From positions 124,001 through 188,000 of the forward strand of contig JAFRIE010000033.1 of the NCBI GenBank assembly GCA_017432885.1: DNA of 64,000 bases. Direction: 5' to 3'. Origin of the DNA: Erysipelotrichaceae bacterium. GTDB taxonomy: Bacteria; Bacillota_I; Bacilli_A; Erysipelotrichales; Erysipelotrichaceae. The notes beneath the pieces are model-generated. The model was given only the letters and a program-made list of their open reading frames with translations, had not been told where the DNA came from and did not search any database. A program made the translations under genes and the position numbers. Shown one piece after another: positions 35,707-44,409 of the stretch; within the stretch, counting starts at the first letter, position 1; the number at the start of each line of letters is the position of its first letter.

Positions 35707-36049
35707 TCAGTAAGATCATTGCGATTACTTCGCAGTCTTCCTCGGAATAATTCGTAATGCCGTGTCCTTCCCCATCCTCACAGATCAGGACATCACCCTC
35801 CTTGACTTCATATTCCGTTCCATTGTCATTGTAGATGGCTTTCCCCTTGTTTATAAGAAAGATCTCCTTCTCATTCTCATGGATGTGGTAACCGATGCCG
35901 CAGTCCTTTTTCAGTAACATCTGCGCATACGTCCTGCTTTTGTCATACATCTGCTCCCTGCTGGCGATATCCGTAATGACGACCTGACCGGGACCTTCCC
36001 GCATCGCTTCCCTGACTTTTACGTTCCTCTGTTCTTTTCTGATGATCAT
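35702..36049 (-). CDS. Small cupin-domain protein
   Basis: 115 residues of a single conserved barrel. Motif 1 is represented by 'GYHIHENEKEIFLINKGKAIY' (two His, one Glu metal ligands) and motif 2 by 'GDVLICEDGEGHGITN' (third His). Members bind a metal and act as isomerases, dioxygenases or sugar-binding sensors; there is nothing here to choose among these. CACAAGGAGGACAAT precedes the ATG, an optimal ribosome binding site. Divergent from the iron alcohol dehydrogenase gene. Confidence 0.85.
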   Translation of the reverse strand: MIIRKEQRNVKVREAMREGPGQVVITDIASREQMYDKSRTYAQMLLKKDCGIGYHIHENEKEIFLINKGKAIYNDNGTEYEVKEGDVLICEDGEGHGITNYSEEDCEVIAMILLK

Positions 36050-36113
36050 ATTGTCCTCCTTGTGCTGCTGTACCTGTTTTATAATTAAATTATAAAGGAA
36101 AAACAGTACGTCT

Positions 36114-37208
36114 ATGAAGAATTACATGCCTGTGAGGGTCTATACAGGACCCGGTGTTTTAGCGAAACAGAAGATGTTTTTTGAGGGTCTGGGAAAACGC
36201 TGTCTGATCGTCACTTCATTACATTCCGGAAAAGCTTCCGGAGCGATCGATGATCTGGAAGAGATCTTCAAAGAATACGGGATCGATTATAAGATCTACG
36301 ATAGGATCAAAAAGAATCCGACTGTCGTTTCCTGTATCGAAGCCGGTCTTTGTGCCTGTGATTTCAAGGCGTCTTTTCTTGTGGGTGTCGGAGGCGGTTC
36401 GGTCCTGGATGCAGCCAAGACGGCAGCGGTCGTCGCAAGGAATCCCGATCTTGATGAAGAAGGCATCTACAGGCAGGACTGGCAGAACAAACCTCTGCCT
36501 TTGATCCTGGTGGGAACAACTGCCGGAACGGGATCGGAAGTGACTTACGTATCGGTCATGACCAACGCCCAGGGAATGAAGAAGTCCATCCACAACGACG
36601 ATCTCTACGCCCTCTATGCCTTTGGCGATCCCGCCTATACGAAGTCCATGCCAACGAAGGTACGGAACTCCACGGCTGTGGATGCTTTGGCACATCTGGT
36701 AGAGTCCTACTTCAGCAACAGTGCCGATGATCTTTCTAGGGGCTATTCCTTGCAGGGGATCCGTCTTCTGTATCCGATGCTGAGGAAGATGGCGGCAGGA
36801 GAAGAACTAAACGATGAAGAAAGACAGACGGTATACGATGCTTCCATTCTGGGCGGTCTAGCCATCAACAGTACCGGTACGGTCTTCTGTCATACACTGG
36901 GCTACTACTTTACGGAACACTATCATCTTCCGCACGGTTTTGCCTGTGCGATCTTCATGAACGATCTGCTGGATTATGAAGCGGTCCATCATCCGGAATA
37001 CGCGGATCCGTTCTATGCGACATTACAGATTAAAAAAGAAGAACTGCAGGAGACGGTGAAGAAGCTGCTTCCGGTCCTGGATTTCCGGATGAGCGAAAAG
37101 GAGATCGAAGCCCTTCTGCCGCGTTATGACGGCAACAAGTCGGTTAGGAATACGTACGGAAAGATGGGTATCGAGGATATCCGGGAAGTGCTGAATAAAT
37201 TAAAATAG
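36114..37208 (+). CDS. Iron-containing alcohol dehydrogenase
   Basis: 364 residues. The NAD-binding motif GVGGGSVLDAAK, the TTAGTGSEVT loop and the metal-binding D-x3-H / H-x3-H...H set (VDALAHLVESY, FCHTLGYYF, HLPHGFACAIF) identify a group III, Fe-dependent alcohol dehydrogenase. It reduces aldehydes or oxidises alcohols or diols in fermentation. No clear ribosome binding site precedes the ATG at 36114; a TATAAT about 30 bases upstream suggests a short leader. Confidence 0.92.
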   Translation: MKNYMPVRVYTGPGVLAKQKMFFEGLGKRCLIVTSLHSGKASGAIDDLEEIFKEYGIDYKIYDRIKKNPTVVSCIEAGLCACDFKASFLVGVGGGSVLDAAKTAAVVARNPDLDEEGIYRQDWQNKPLPLILVGTTAGTGSEVTYVSVMTNAQGMKKSIHNDDLYALYAFGDPAYTKSMPTKVRNSTAVDALAHLVESYFSNSADDLSRGYSLQGIRLLYPMLRKMAAGEELNDEERQTVYDASILGGLAINSTGTVFCHTLGYYFTEHYHLPHGFACAIFMNDLLDYEAVHHPEYADPFYATLQIKKEELQETVKKLLPVLDFRMSEKEIEALLPRYDGNKSVRNTYGKMGIEDIREVLNKLK

Positions 37209-37240
37209 AGTGATATAAAAGAAACAGGTTTATAAAGAGT

Positions 37241-38317
37241 ATGCTGAATCCTTCAAAACTATCAACCAATATCATGGTAACCATTATGATGATCCTGATG
37301 GTCATCGTTTTTCCTGCTGTCGATGCCTGGATCTGTAAAAGACTGGGCGTCAGTCTGAGCGATCGCTTAAGTTCCAACCCGTCTGCCGACAGACTCTTGC
37401 ATCTGCGCAAATACCTGCTGATCTTTATTTTTATACTCTATCTTCTGGGTGTCGGCTATGTGACTTTCTTCTCCCGTAACGCTTCCCAGGACTATCTTCT
37501 GCATACGACCTTCATGGAAGGTTTTATCAGTTCTTTCGATATCGATCTGGGCATTCTGGGATTCTTCCGCATGATCTTTAAAAACGGTCTTCCGGAAGCC
37601 GTCTCCCATGTCCGGATCACCGGTTTTGAAAACATCTACCAGGTCTATCTGAACATCTGTATGTTTATTCCTTTGGGATTCCTGCTTCCTTATGTTTTTG
37701 ACTGGTATCGGAAAAACAGCAGAAGAAAGGTCGTGCTTACTTCTTTTCTGGCTTCTCTGGCCATTGAAAACATTCAGCTCGTCTCCAAGATGGGTTACTA
37801 CGATGTCGATGATCTGTTTACCAATACTCTGGGAGGATGGATCGGCGTATTGCTTTTCAGAGCCTTTGCCTACATGGTCACCAATCCGAACTGGAGACAG
37901 GATCTGAAAGAGTTCAACCGGTGGCAGTCCCACTACAAGGACCGCGCCCTGGTTCCGTTCTTCCGGAAGATCCATGTGAGCAGAACGACGCTGTTTGCTT
38001 CGGATTCTGAGACGGTAAGAAATTTCTTTGGGGATCGTCTGGGTTTCTATCTGCGTAAGACGGTCGAAGGAGAAAAGGAGATCGGTTATCTTTATGAGTT
38101 CGGCAAGACGCAGCTGGAGATCCGCTGCAGCAGAAACTACAAAAAGCTTCCGCAGCAGAATCTGACCATTGCCTGCAACAATTCGGAATACCTGAAGCAG
38201 AGACTGGAGAAGCATCAGATCCCGGTATCTGTTTATCAGGAGGATCCTTATACAGGATTAAGAACTTTCTGTTTTGAGGGACCGGATCAGATCAAAGTGA
38301 CGATCATCGAGGAATAA
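37241..38317 (+). CDS. VanZ-family membrane protein fused to a VOC-like domain
   Basis: 358 residues. Residues about 55-212 hold the VanZ-like membrane domain: several helices, 'NICMFIPLGFLLPYVF' and the conserved acidic 'VDDLFTNTLGGWIGVLLFR'. From about 244 to the end lies a soluble region with the strand pattern of a glyoxalase/VOC half-barrel pair (RTTLFASDSETVRNFFGDRLGFYL ... QLEIRCS ... TFCFEGPDQIKVTII). VanZ proteins relate to teicoplanin or lipoglycopeptide tolerance; VOC folds include antibiotic-binding proteins. The fusion is unusual. No ribosome binding site is clear; TTTATAAAGAGT directly precedes the ATG. Confidence 0.78.
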   Translation: MLNPSKLSTNIMVTIMMILMVIVFPAVDAWICKRLGVSLSDRLSSNPSADRLLHLRKYLLIFIFILYLLGVGYVTFFSRNASQDYLLHTTFMEGFISSFDIDLGILGFFRMIFKNGLPEAVSHVRITGFENIYQVYLNICMFIPLGFLLPYVFDWYRKNSRRKVVLTSFLASLAIENIQLVSKMGYYDVDDLFTNTLGGWIGVLLFRAFAYMVTNPNWRQDLKEFNRWQSHYKDRALVPFFRKIHVSRTTLFASDSETVRNFFGDRLGFYLRKTVEGEKEIGYLYEFGKTQLEIRCSRNYKKLPQQNLTIACNNSEYLKQRLEKHQIPVSVYQEDPYTGLRTFCFEGPDQIKVTIIEE

Positions 38318-38337
38318 GTAGATCGGAGAGGTTCATG

Positions 38338-38369
38338 ACGTTTATGACTGGAATCATAAACGTTTTTTA
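38338..38369 (+). terminator. Intrinsic terminator
   Basis: Ten-pair stem ACGTTTATGA/TCATAAACGT with a six-base loop and a following T-run, between the VanZ-VOC gene and the C39-like gene. Confidence 0.85.
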
Positions 38370-38390
38370 TAGGATAATAGAAAAAGAGAT

Positions 38391-39257
38391 ATGTTAAGGA
38401 AATTGCGGAATCTGTTTCTTGCTGTTGCGGTGATCGGTGTTATGCTTCTGTTGCAGAAGTTATATCTGGATCATCACAAGGATCCTGTCGCTGAGAATAA
38501 TGTCAGTGAGGTTTTAAACGGGGAACAGAAGGAAGAAACAGTGAAAGAGGAGAATCTATCCGTAGAGAAGAAAGAAGAGCCTGAAGAGCCTGAAAATGTC
38601 CCAGAAACAAAGATGGAAGAAACGGAGGACAGACCGGTCTACAGGATGCTGGACTTCGACCGGAGGCTGATCCTGAATGTCGGACAGCAAGATCCGGAGA
38701 TCTGCAGCATCTTCTGTCTGGCTTACGGAAGAGCCATCCTGGATCAGGATTATGAAGCGGATCCTTACGACTATTACGACGGCGAGGGAGCGGTATGGCG
38801 ATGGGCAGGCTTTGAGGACATCGCTTTGTCGGATCCTCTGGACACCGTCCTTCAAAGAGCCTACGACGAGATCAGCGCAGGAAGACCGTGTATCTTCTAC
38901 GTCAGCGATACCTACGCCTTTACGGCAACCGAAAAGCCCGATTCGAGAAGTGCCTGGCAGCACTACGTCCTGCTGATCGGGTATCGGAAAGATGCCGACT
39001 ACAGGAACCTGAAAGCTTCCGACTTCTATGCCGCCGATCCTACGGCAGGCTATCGCTCCAACGATGAAAACTACATTCCTTGGGTGGTGCTGACGGACGA
39101 AGCGCCGGAGAAGACTTCAGGAGAATATGCCCTGTATGCCTGCCAGGAAGATGACAGACATCTGGAGCTGTGCGATGCCTATGCCGATGCGGTAAGATGG
39201 GATGCCAAGCCTAAGGAAGCGGTATACGCAAAAAGGAAAGAGAATGGATCCCGATAG
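38391..39257 (+). CDS. Membrane-anchored C39-like cysteine peptidase domain protein
   Basis: 288 residues. An N-terminal signal anchor (about 8-25) is followed by a Glu/Lys-rich linker (about 40-80) and a papain-like C39_2 domain: Cys in 'PEICSIFCLAYGRAI', His in 'AWQHYVLLIGY' and Asp in 'FYAADPTAGY'. Such domains process or bind peptides outside the cell; physiological substrates are unknown. It begins downstream of a terminator and is followed by an overlapping small gene, so the two are cotranscribed. Confidence 0.8.
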   Translation: MLRKLRNLFLAVAVIGVMLLLQKLYLDHHKDPVAENNVSEVLNGEQKEETVKEENLSVEKKEEPEEPENVPETKMEETEDRPVYRMLDFDRRLILNVGQQDPEICSIFCLAYGRAILDQDYEADPYDYYDGEGAVWRWAGFEDIALSDPLDTVLQRAYDEISAGRPCIFYVSDTYAFTATEKPDSRSAWQHYVLLIGYRKDADYRNLKASDFYAADPTAGYRSNDENYIPWVVLTDEAPEKTSGEYALYACQEDDRHLELCDAYADAVRWDAKPKEAVYAKRKENGSR

Positions 39258-39408
39258 AAAAGAACTGCTGGAAAAGCTGGGATCCTACTACGGTACTGCC
39301 GCTGTGAACGGTTTCCCTGAAGCTCTGCCGGAACTGTATGATCTGGATTTCCTGGATGAGGAACCGTTAAAAGAACTGGTTAAAGAAGCCGGACTTATAG
39401 ATGTCTAA
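39244..39408 (+). CDS. Small hypothetical protein
   Basis: 54 residues from ATG 39244, which lies inside the 3' end of the C39-like gene and has AAAGGAAAGAG just before it. The sequence (DRKELLEKLGSYYGTAAVNG, then an acidic region) resembles short helical proteins found in clusters but gives no function. Overlap with the upstream gene by 14 bases implies coupled translation. Confidence 0.6.
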   Translation: MDPDRKELLEKLGSYYGTAAVNGFPEALPELYDLDFLDEEPLKELVKEAGLIDV

Positions 39409-39501
39409 AGACCTATACTGCGGACGGAAGAAGCGTATCCGGATGCCATCGCAGGCAGGAATATGTAAAATTGAACATAGAAGATAAGGAGAATATCTAT
39501 T

Positions 39502-40086
39502 ATGACGAAATTTCATTTTGCGGGAAGATACAACGACGATCCGGAATCTCTGATCACTCATCCCCATGAACCGGATTACGTTCCGTTCAAGGAAGTGCAA
39601 AATATGAATAAGCTTGCGGTGGTCATGAACATTCTGGCTCTGGTGATCGGCGTGATCACCATCGGGATTTATCTCGTCGTTGCCAGAAAACCGCTGGAAG
39701 TTTGGGGCTGGGTCCTGTTCATTCTTTCCCTGGTTCCCCACGAGTTTCTGCATGCCCTATGTTTCAAAGGCGATGTCTACATGTACGAGAATCTGAGGAA
39801 AGGAATGCTGTTTGTGGTAGGACCGGGAACCTTCAGCAAAGGAGAGTTCATCTTCATGTCGATGCTTCCCAACCTCGTCTTCGGCTTTATCCCTTTCCTG
39901 ATCTTTCTGACCGATCCTTCCCATACGATCCTGGGAACCCTGGGAGCCGTTGCCATCACCGGAGGAGCGGGAGACTACTACAATGTTTTCAATGTCCTGA
40001 CGCAGATGCCGAAAGGTTCCAGGACCTACATGCACGGAACGAATTCATTCTGGTACATGCCCGCAGATTCAAAGCAGAACGGATAA
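39502..40086 (+). CDS. DUF3267 membrane zinc metalloprotease
   Basis: 194 residues, four membrane helices. H-E-F-L-H (HExxH) in 'SLVPHEFLHALCFKGDVYMY' gives the zinc site; a later helical segment with 'GGAGDYYNVFNVL' carries the probable third ligand Asp. This is the DUF3267 (putative zincin peptidase) layout, a relative of site-2 proteases. AAGGAGAATATCTATT precedes the ATG. It is followed by a hairpin terminator. Confidence 0.85.
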   Translation: MTKFHFAGRYNDDPESLITHPHEPDYVPFKEVQNMNKLAVVMNILALVIGVITIGIYLVVARKPLEVWGWVLFILSLVPHEFLHALCFKGDVYMYENLRKGMLFVVGPGTFSKGEFIFMSMLPNLVFGFIPFLIFLTDPSHTILGTLGAVAITGGAGDYYNVFNVLTQMPKGSRTYMHGTNSFWYMPADSKQNG

Positions 40087-40088
40087 GA

Positions 40089-40113
40089 AAAAGATCTCGC
40101 AGGAGATCTTTTG
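40089..40113 (+). terminator. Intrinsic terminator
   Basis: Ten-pair stem AAAAGATCTC/GAGATCTTTT with a GCAG loop after the DUF3267 gene. Confidence 0.85.
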
Positions 40114-40191
40114 TTATGCTGGAGAATACTATGGAAGGATAAAACACTATGGAGATCTTATCCTGACAAGAGTGCTGAATCGGTGCTAAAT

Positions 40192-40234
40192 TTAGCACTC
40201 AGCTATTGACAGTGCTAACAGAAAGAACTATAAC
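40192..40234 (+). promoter_or_regulatory. CIRCE (HrcA) operator overlapping sigma-A promoter
   Basis: TTAGCACTC (40192-40200), nine bases, CAGTGCTAA (40210-40218) match CIRCE (TTAGCACTC-N9-GAGTGCTAA) at 17 of 18 positions. TTGACA (40206-40211) overlaps the right arm and TATAAC (40229-40234) follows at 17 bases. A second palindrome, GTGCTAAATTTAGCAC, overlaps the left arm. HrcA bound here would occlude the -35, so the hsp20 gene should be heat-inducible. Confidence 0.92.
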
Positions 40235-40361
40235 GAAGATGTAAAGGAAATCAGAGAAGATTCCTTAAGGCAATACTTAGGATCCAAACCCTCCATTCCC
40301 CTTACTGATACATAGTTCATTTCAGATGAACAATGATGAAAGTAAAGGAGGTAAATGTACT

Positions 40362-40814
40362 ATGTTAATGCCGAAAGTATTTAGAAGAGAGAATCTGTTT
40401 GATGATTGGTTCGACGGTTATGATCTGATGGACCGTGAAATGGAGCAGCTGAACCGTAAGCTTTACGGCAAGCGTTCCAACAGAGAAATGCTGACAGACA
40501 TCAAGGAACACGAGGATCATTACGATGTCGTGATAGATCTTCCGGGATTCAAGAAGGAAGATATTCAGGTAGAACTGAATGACGGTTATCTGACGATCAG
40601 CGCTTCCAAGGGTCATGATGAAGAAGAGAAGAAACACGGAAAGATCATCCGTCAGGAGAGATATTCCGGTATGATGTCAAGGTCCTTCTATGTAGGTGAT
40701 GAGATCACTTCGGATGAGATCCAGGGCAAGTACGAGGGAGGTGTACTGACTTTACATGTTCCGAAGAAGGAAGAAAAGGAAGTCGAACACCAGAACCGGA
40801 TCATGATCGAATAA
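40362..40814 (+). CDS. hsp20: Hsp20/alpha-crystallin small heat-shock protein
   Basis: 150 residues from ATG 40362; AAAGGAGGTAAATGTACT in front decides this start over an in-frame ATG 12 codons upstream. The alpha-crystallin domain shows 'YDVVIDLPGFKKEDIQVELN', 'GYLTISASK', a 'SRSFYVGDEI' strand and the terminal GVLTLHVPKK; a C-terminal RIMIE provides an I-x-I-type anchor. It holds unfolded proteins as an oligomeric chaperone. Control is by the CIRCE site 140 bases upstream, leaving a leader of about 120 bases that ends in the ribosome binding site. Confidence 0.95.
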   Translation: MLMPKVFRRENLFDDWFDGYDLMDREMEQLNRKLYGKRSNREMLTDIKEHEDHYDVVIDLPGFKKEDIQVELNDGYLTISASKGHDEEEKKHGKIIRQERYSGMMSRSFYVGDEITSDEIQGKYEGGVLTLHVPKKEEKEVEHQNRIMIE

Positions 40815-40841
40815 ACGGATTAAAACTGTAATGGCAGATTA

Positions 40842-40868
40842 AAAAGAACACATTGCGTGTTCTTTTTT
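40842..40868. terminator. Bidirectional intrinsic terminator
   Basis: Ten-pair stem AAAAGAACAC/GTGTTCTTTT with an ATTGC loop and flanking A and T runs, between hsp20 and the convergent Cna-B gene. Confidence 0.88.
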
Positions 40869-40880
40869 GTTAATATCGGT

Positions 40881-42159
40881 TTATTCGATTCCCGTCTTGG
40901 GGATCTCGTAGCTTGGGGTCGTTTCTGTCTTGTGTATGTTGGTGATGATGAAGCCGTCGTTCATGTTTCCGGTAATCGCAACGGAGTAGCTTCTTTCGGC
41001 GTTGTTTCCGTTAAGCACGTCGGTTTCTATTTCTTTGACCGTATAATCGATCTCTTTTTCATCTTCGAATACAGGAACGTTTTCGAATGCGCCTCTCCAT
41101 TCGTTTTCTATCGAAAGGGTGATCCTGTCGATCTCATCTCCCCTGATGCACAGTGCGATCTCTACGGATTCCGGACGGATTTTGTCCTTGTCGTTGTTGT
41201 CGTCCCAGACTTTCTGCACGTTGATCGTTCTGCGAGGAGTATGGGTGTTGGTGATGACGAAACCTTTCATCTTGTCCCCTTCCGATTTGTCGGCATAAGT
41301 GCCCGGTCCGTCCTGTCCGGTGACTACATTGTTATGTATCTCAGAAACTACGAATTCATAATACGGCTCATCTCTTACGTCTTTGAGTTGCAGCTTCCAG
41401 CCGTCTTTCGCATATAATATCAAAGTTTCCTCTTTGTCGTTGCCCTTGTTTTTCAGAATGAGATCGATGGATTCCGGCCGTATCCCTTCGTAATCATCGC
41501 CGTCATCCCAGACTTTCGTTATATCAAGATCGATGGTCCATCTCGCATAGATGTGATTGCCGACGGTAAATACGGTATCCGCCTTGACTTCGTTTCCGTC
41601 GAGATCGTACCATCCCTGGAATTCGTGTTTTTCCCAGCTGACTTCCGGAATGTAAGGAAGTGTTGTGCTGCTGTTTATCGGGAAAGAAAAAGTAATCTCC
41701 TTGTCTTCCCCGACAGCGCTTTGATCCGCGAACATTCCGCCGTTCGGATTGAACTTCACTTTCATCGGAGCGGTCATCTTTAACGTGGCTTTTCTCTCTG
41801 ATCCGGAAGGGATTAATTCAACGGTATCTATTCCGCCGTAATAGGGACTGACTTTTATATACTGATAACAGTAATCTCCTTCCCATTCCAAATGTTTACT
41901 AAACAAAGAAAAACCGTGCGATAGCCTGTTAAGTTCATCATTCGACAGTGTTCCTTCGCCGAATTTAATAATCAGTCTGATGATTTTTGTTGTGGAGAAA
42001 TCGTTGAATGTTAACTCACCGTAATCGTCGCTGTCATACAGATTCAGTTCCATATCATAATCCAGGGCTTCCGCTTTTTTTTGTTGAGAAGGCAAATACT
42101 CCCGTAAACAGAATCGCACACAGTACGATTTTTATTAGTTTTTTTGCAGTTTTGTTCAT
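40881..42159 (-). pseudogene. Cna-B surface protein split by a poly(A) frameshift
   Basis: AGAGGAAAACGCTT and the ATG at 42159 begin a signal peptide (MNKTAKKLIKIVLCAILFTG) that runs into a stop soon after an A8 tract (42075-42082 on the plus strand as T8). One A fewer would join it to the long frame ending at 40881, giving '...FSTKKAEALDYDMEL'. That frame encodes one B-repeat-like unit (KVKFNPNGGMF ... YARW) and two Cna-B domains (TKVWDDGDDYEGIRPESI; VQKVWDDNNDKDKIRPESV). It ends SYEIPKTGIE-stop, a sorting motif without its membrane helix and tail. Phase variation, recent decay or a sequencing slip are all possible; the lost C-terminus favours decay. Confidence 0.8.
42075..42082 (-). other. 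A8 homopolymer at the frameshift point
   Basis: Eight A on the coding strand directly after the signal-peptide codons. A change of one base would switch the surface-protein frame, as in contingency loci. Confidence 0.75.
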
Positions 42160-42339
42160 AAGCGTTTTCCTCTACGAGTATTATATAACATCACTGACGG
42201 ATGTTTTCCGAATCGTCGTTTCTTGTTTTAGAATAAAAGTAAGAAAAGAGTGTTTCTTACTGGTTTGTCGTAGACCGTAATAATGATAAAAGCAAAGAAG
42301 CGACGATTACGATAGAGAAAGAACACTAATGGTGATGTT

Positions 42340-43845
42340 ATGAGTAAAAACAAATTCAGGGATCTGATCGTTTATGAGATTTACCCGACTTCTTTTAAGG
42401 ACAGTAACGGGGATGGGGTAGGCGATCTGAAGGGAATCACATCGAAACTGGATTATATAAAGGAAACGGGATTCAATGCGGTCTGGCTGAATCCTTTCTA
42501 CAAGTCTCCGTTTCTGGATGGGGGCTATGATGTCGAGGATTTCTTTGACGTAGATCCGAAATTCGGTACGTTGAAGGATTTCCGGAAGTTGAGCAAAGAG
42601 GCCCACAAAAAAGACATCCGGATCATCGTCGATCTGGTAGCCGGACATGCCTCGTTCCGGAATCCCGATTTCCTGAAGAGTGCACAGGCACAAAGAAACG
42701 AATACAGCGATCTGTTCATCTGGAACGACAATCCCTGGGACAAGGGAAACAGTTTGATCTCGGGAATGTTTGATCGGCACGGCTGCTACATGGTGAACTT
42801 CTTTGCTCACCAGCCGGCTTTTAACTACGGTTTTAAGCAGATCACCCATCCGGAGTGGCAGATGTCCTATCAAGACAAAAGGACCTTCTTGGCAAGGGAA
42901 TACATGCTTAGGGTGATGCGTTTCTGGCTGAACAACGGAGCGGACGGTTTCCGTGTCGACATGGCCGATTCGCTGGTGAAAAACGATGAAGACAAGTCGG
43001 CGACGATCGAGGTCTGGAAGTGGATGTTTAAAAAGATACGGAAGGAATATCCGGATGTTTTCTTTGTAAGTGAGTGGTCTTATCCGAAACGTTCTTTCGA
43101 GGCGGGCTTTGATGCGGACTTTGTCCTGGATCACTGGGACAACTTTTACCACCGATTTTTCCGTAGCGATCAAAGTACCAGAGGCGATTCCATCTTTCAT
43201 GGAAATAACGACATCAGCTTTACCTTGAAAGATATGAGGGATAGATTTTCTGCTGCGGAAAAGAAAAAAGCCCATTTGGCTTTGATCAGCGGCAATCACG
43301 ACACCTGGCGGATCGCAAACTATCTCAGTCATGAGGAACTTAAGGTGTTTTATATGATGCTTTTCTGTCTGCCGGGGATCCCTTTTGTCCTGTACGGAGA
43401 CGAGATCGAAATGAAGACCTCGGATCTTCCGTCAAAGGATGGCGGCTACCAGCGGACCGGGACCAGGATCCCGATGATCTGGGACGATAAAGAGCCATAT
43501 CACGGTTTCACATCCGCCAAGGATCCTTATCTTCCGTTCAATCGTGAGAATACAGTCTCGGTGAAACAGGCGATGAAAGACAAAGATTCCCTGTATCATT
43601 TCATTTGTGAACTGATCTCATTAAGAAAGCGGATCAGGGATCTGCGCGATCCCCATGTGGAGATCAAGGAAAAGAACAGAGTGTTCTTCTTCACAAGAGG
43701 GAGATATCTGCTGATCGTAAACACATCAAAGAAGGACTACATCTTTAAAGGGAAGCTTATTTTCAGTACCGGAACGGAAGGAAACGTTCTTCCTCCGGGA
43801 TCTGCAGTGCTGGTTTATGAATCATTACGGATTCAGAAAGTGTAA
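42340..43845 (+). CDS. GH13 alpha-amylase family enzyme
   Basis: 501 residues, no signal peptide. GH13 regions are clear: 'GFNAVWLNPFYKSP' early in the barrel, DLVAGHAS (region I), GADGFRVDMAD with nucleophile D207, VSEW with acid/base E245 and SGNHDTWR with H320-D321. The short N-terminus and 'YEIYPTSFKDSNGDGVGDLKGI' resemble the oligo-1,6-glucosidase or trehalose-6-phosphate hydrolase branch, but the substrate is uncertain. GGTGATGTT precedes the ATG. Monocistronic or first of a unit with the next gene, which is 24 bases away. Confidence 0.9.
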   Translation: MSKNKFRDLIVYEIYPTSFKDSNGDGVGDLKGITSKLDYIKETGFNAVWLNPFYKSPFLDGGYDVEDFFDVDPKFGTLKDFRKLSKEAHKKDIRIIVDLVAGHASFRNPDFLKSAQAQRNEYSDLFIWNDNPWDKGNSLISGMFDRHGCYMVNFFAHQPAFNYGFKQITHPEWQMSYQDKRTFLAREYMLRVMRFWLNNGADGFRVDMADSLVKNDEDKSATIEVWKWMFKKIRKEYPDVFFVSEWSYPKRSFEAGFDADFVLDHWDNFYHRFFRSDQSTRGDSIFHGNNDISFTLKDMRDRFSAAEKKKAHLALISGNHDTWRIANYLSHEELKVFYMMLFCLPGIPFVLYGDEIEMKTSDLPSKDGGYQRTGTRIPMIWDDKEPYHGFTSAKDPYLPFNRENTVSVKQAMKDKDSLYHFICELISLRKRIRDLRDPHVEIKEKNRVFFFTRGRYLLIVNTSKKDYIFKGKLIFSTGTEGNVLPPGSAVLVYESLRIQKV

Positions 43846-43869
43846 GATAGGTATAGGAAGAAATCATCG

Positions 43870-44394
43870 ATGAATGAATTAGAAATAGAGCTGATTGAAG
43901 AATATAAAAGAATAGACATCCTAATTAAGGACATGTTCAATTCCGAAACAGGAGTAAGTGAATACATCTCAAGAATGGATGGCAATCAAAGAGCTTCTTA
44001 TTCTGTTCCCGGCTGGAACAGCGACTACAGGCAGCTGAAACATATGCGTTATGTTAGAAACAGGATCATGCACAATGAAGGGGATTCTCTTTGCACGGAA
44101 TCTGATTTGGACTTTGCGTATGATTTTCATGATCGTCTGTTAAGTATGGATGATCCGTTGGCTAAATTGTGTGCGGCTAGAAAAAAGCCGGATGTATACG
44201 TCGATTATAGAGAAGCGACACAGAATGATTACAGTATGCGTAATCAGTATCAGCAGCGTTTCAGCGTTTTTATGAAAATTCTTTTTCTGGTTATTCTTTT
44301 TTTGATAGTATTTTTTTCATTTAAAGAAATAAGATTTATTAAAAGAATTCTGAGAAGATTCGTTAAAATGATACTAGGTATTCTACCCAAGTAA
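43870..44394 (+). CDS. Hypothetical protein with C-terminal membrane helix
   Basis: 174 residues. The first 110 are helical with a 'QLKHMRYVRNRIMHNEGDSL' segment, a pattern seen in Firmicute hypothetical proteins of DUF6548 type, and related to HEPN-like 'RNxxxH' motifs (R-N-R-I-M-H). The last 45 residues are a hydrophobic helix (about 138-155) followed by basic residues, suggesting a C-terminal membrane anchor facing the cytoplasm. AGGAAG precedes the ATG. If it is a HEPN domain it would be a ribonuclease, but this is only suggested by the motif. Confidence 0.65.
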   Translation: MNELEIELIEEYKRIDILIKDMFNSETGVSEYISRMDGNQRASYSVPGWNSDYRQLKHMRYVRNRIMHNEGDSLCTESDLDFAYDFHDRLLSMDDPLAKLCAARKKPDVYVDYREATQNDYSMRNQYQQRFSVFMKILFLVILFLIVFFSFKEIRFIKRILRRFVKMILGILPK

Positions 44395-44409
44395 AAAAGA
44401 GGTATATTT

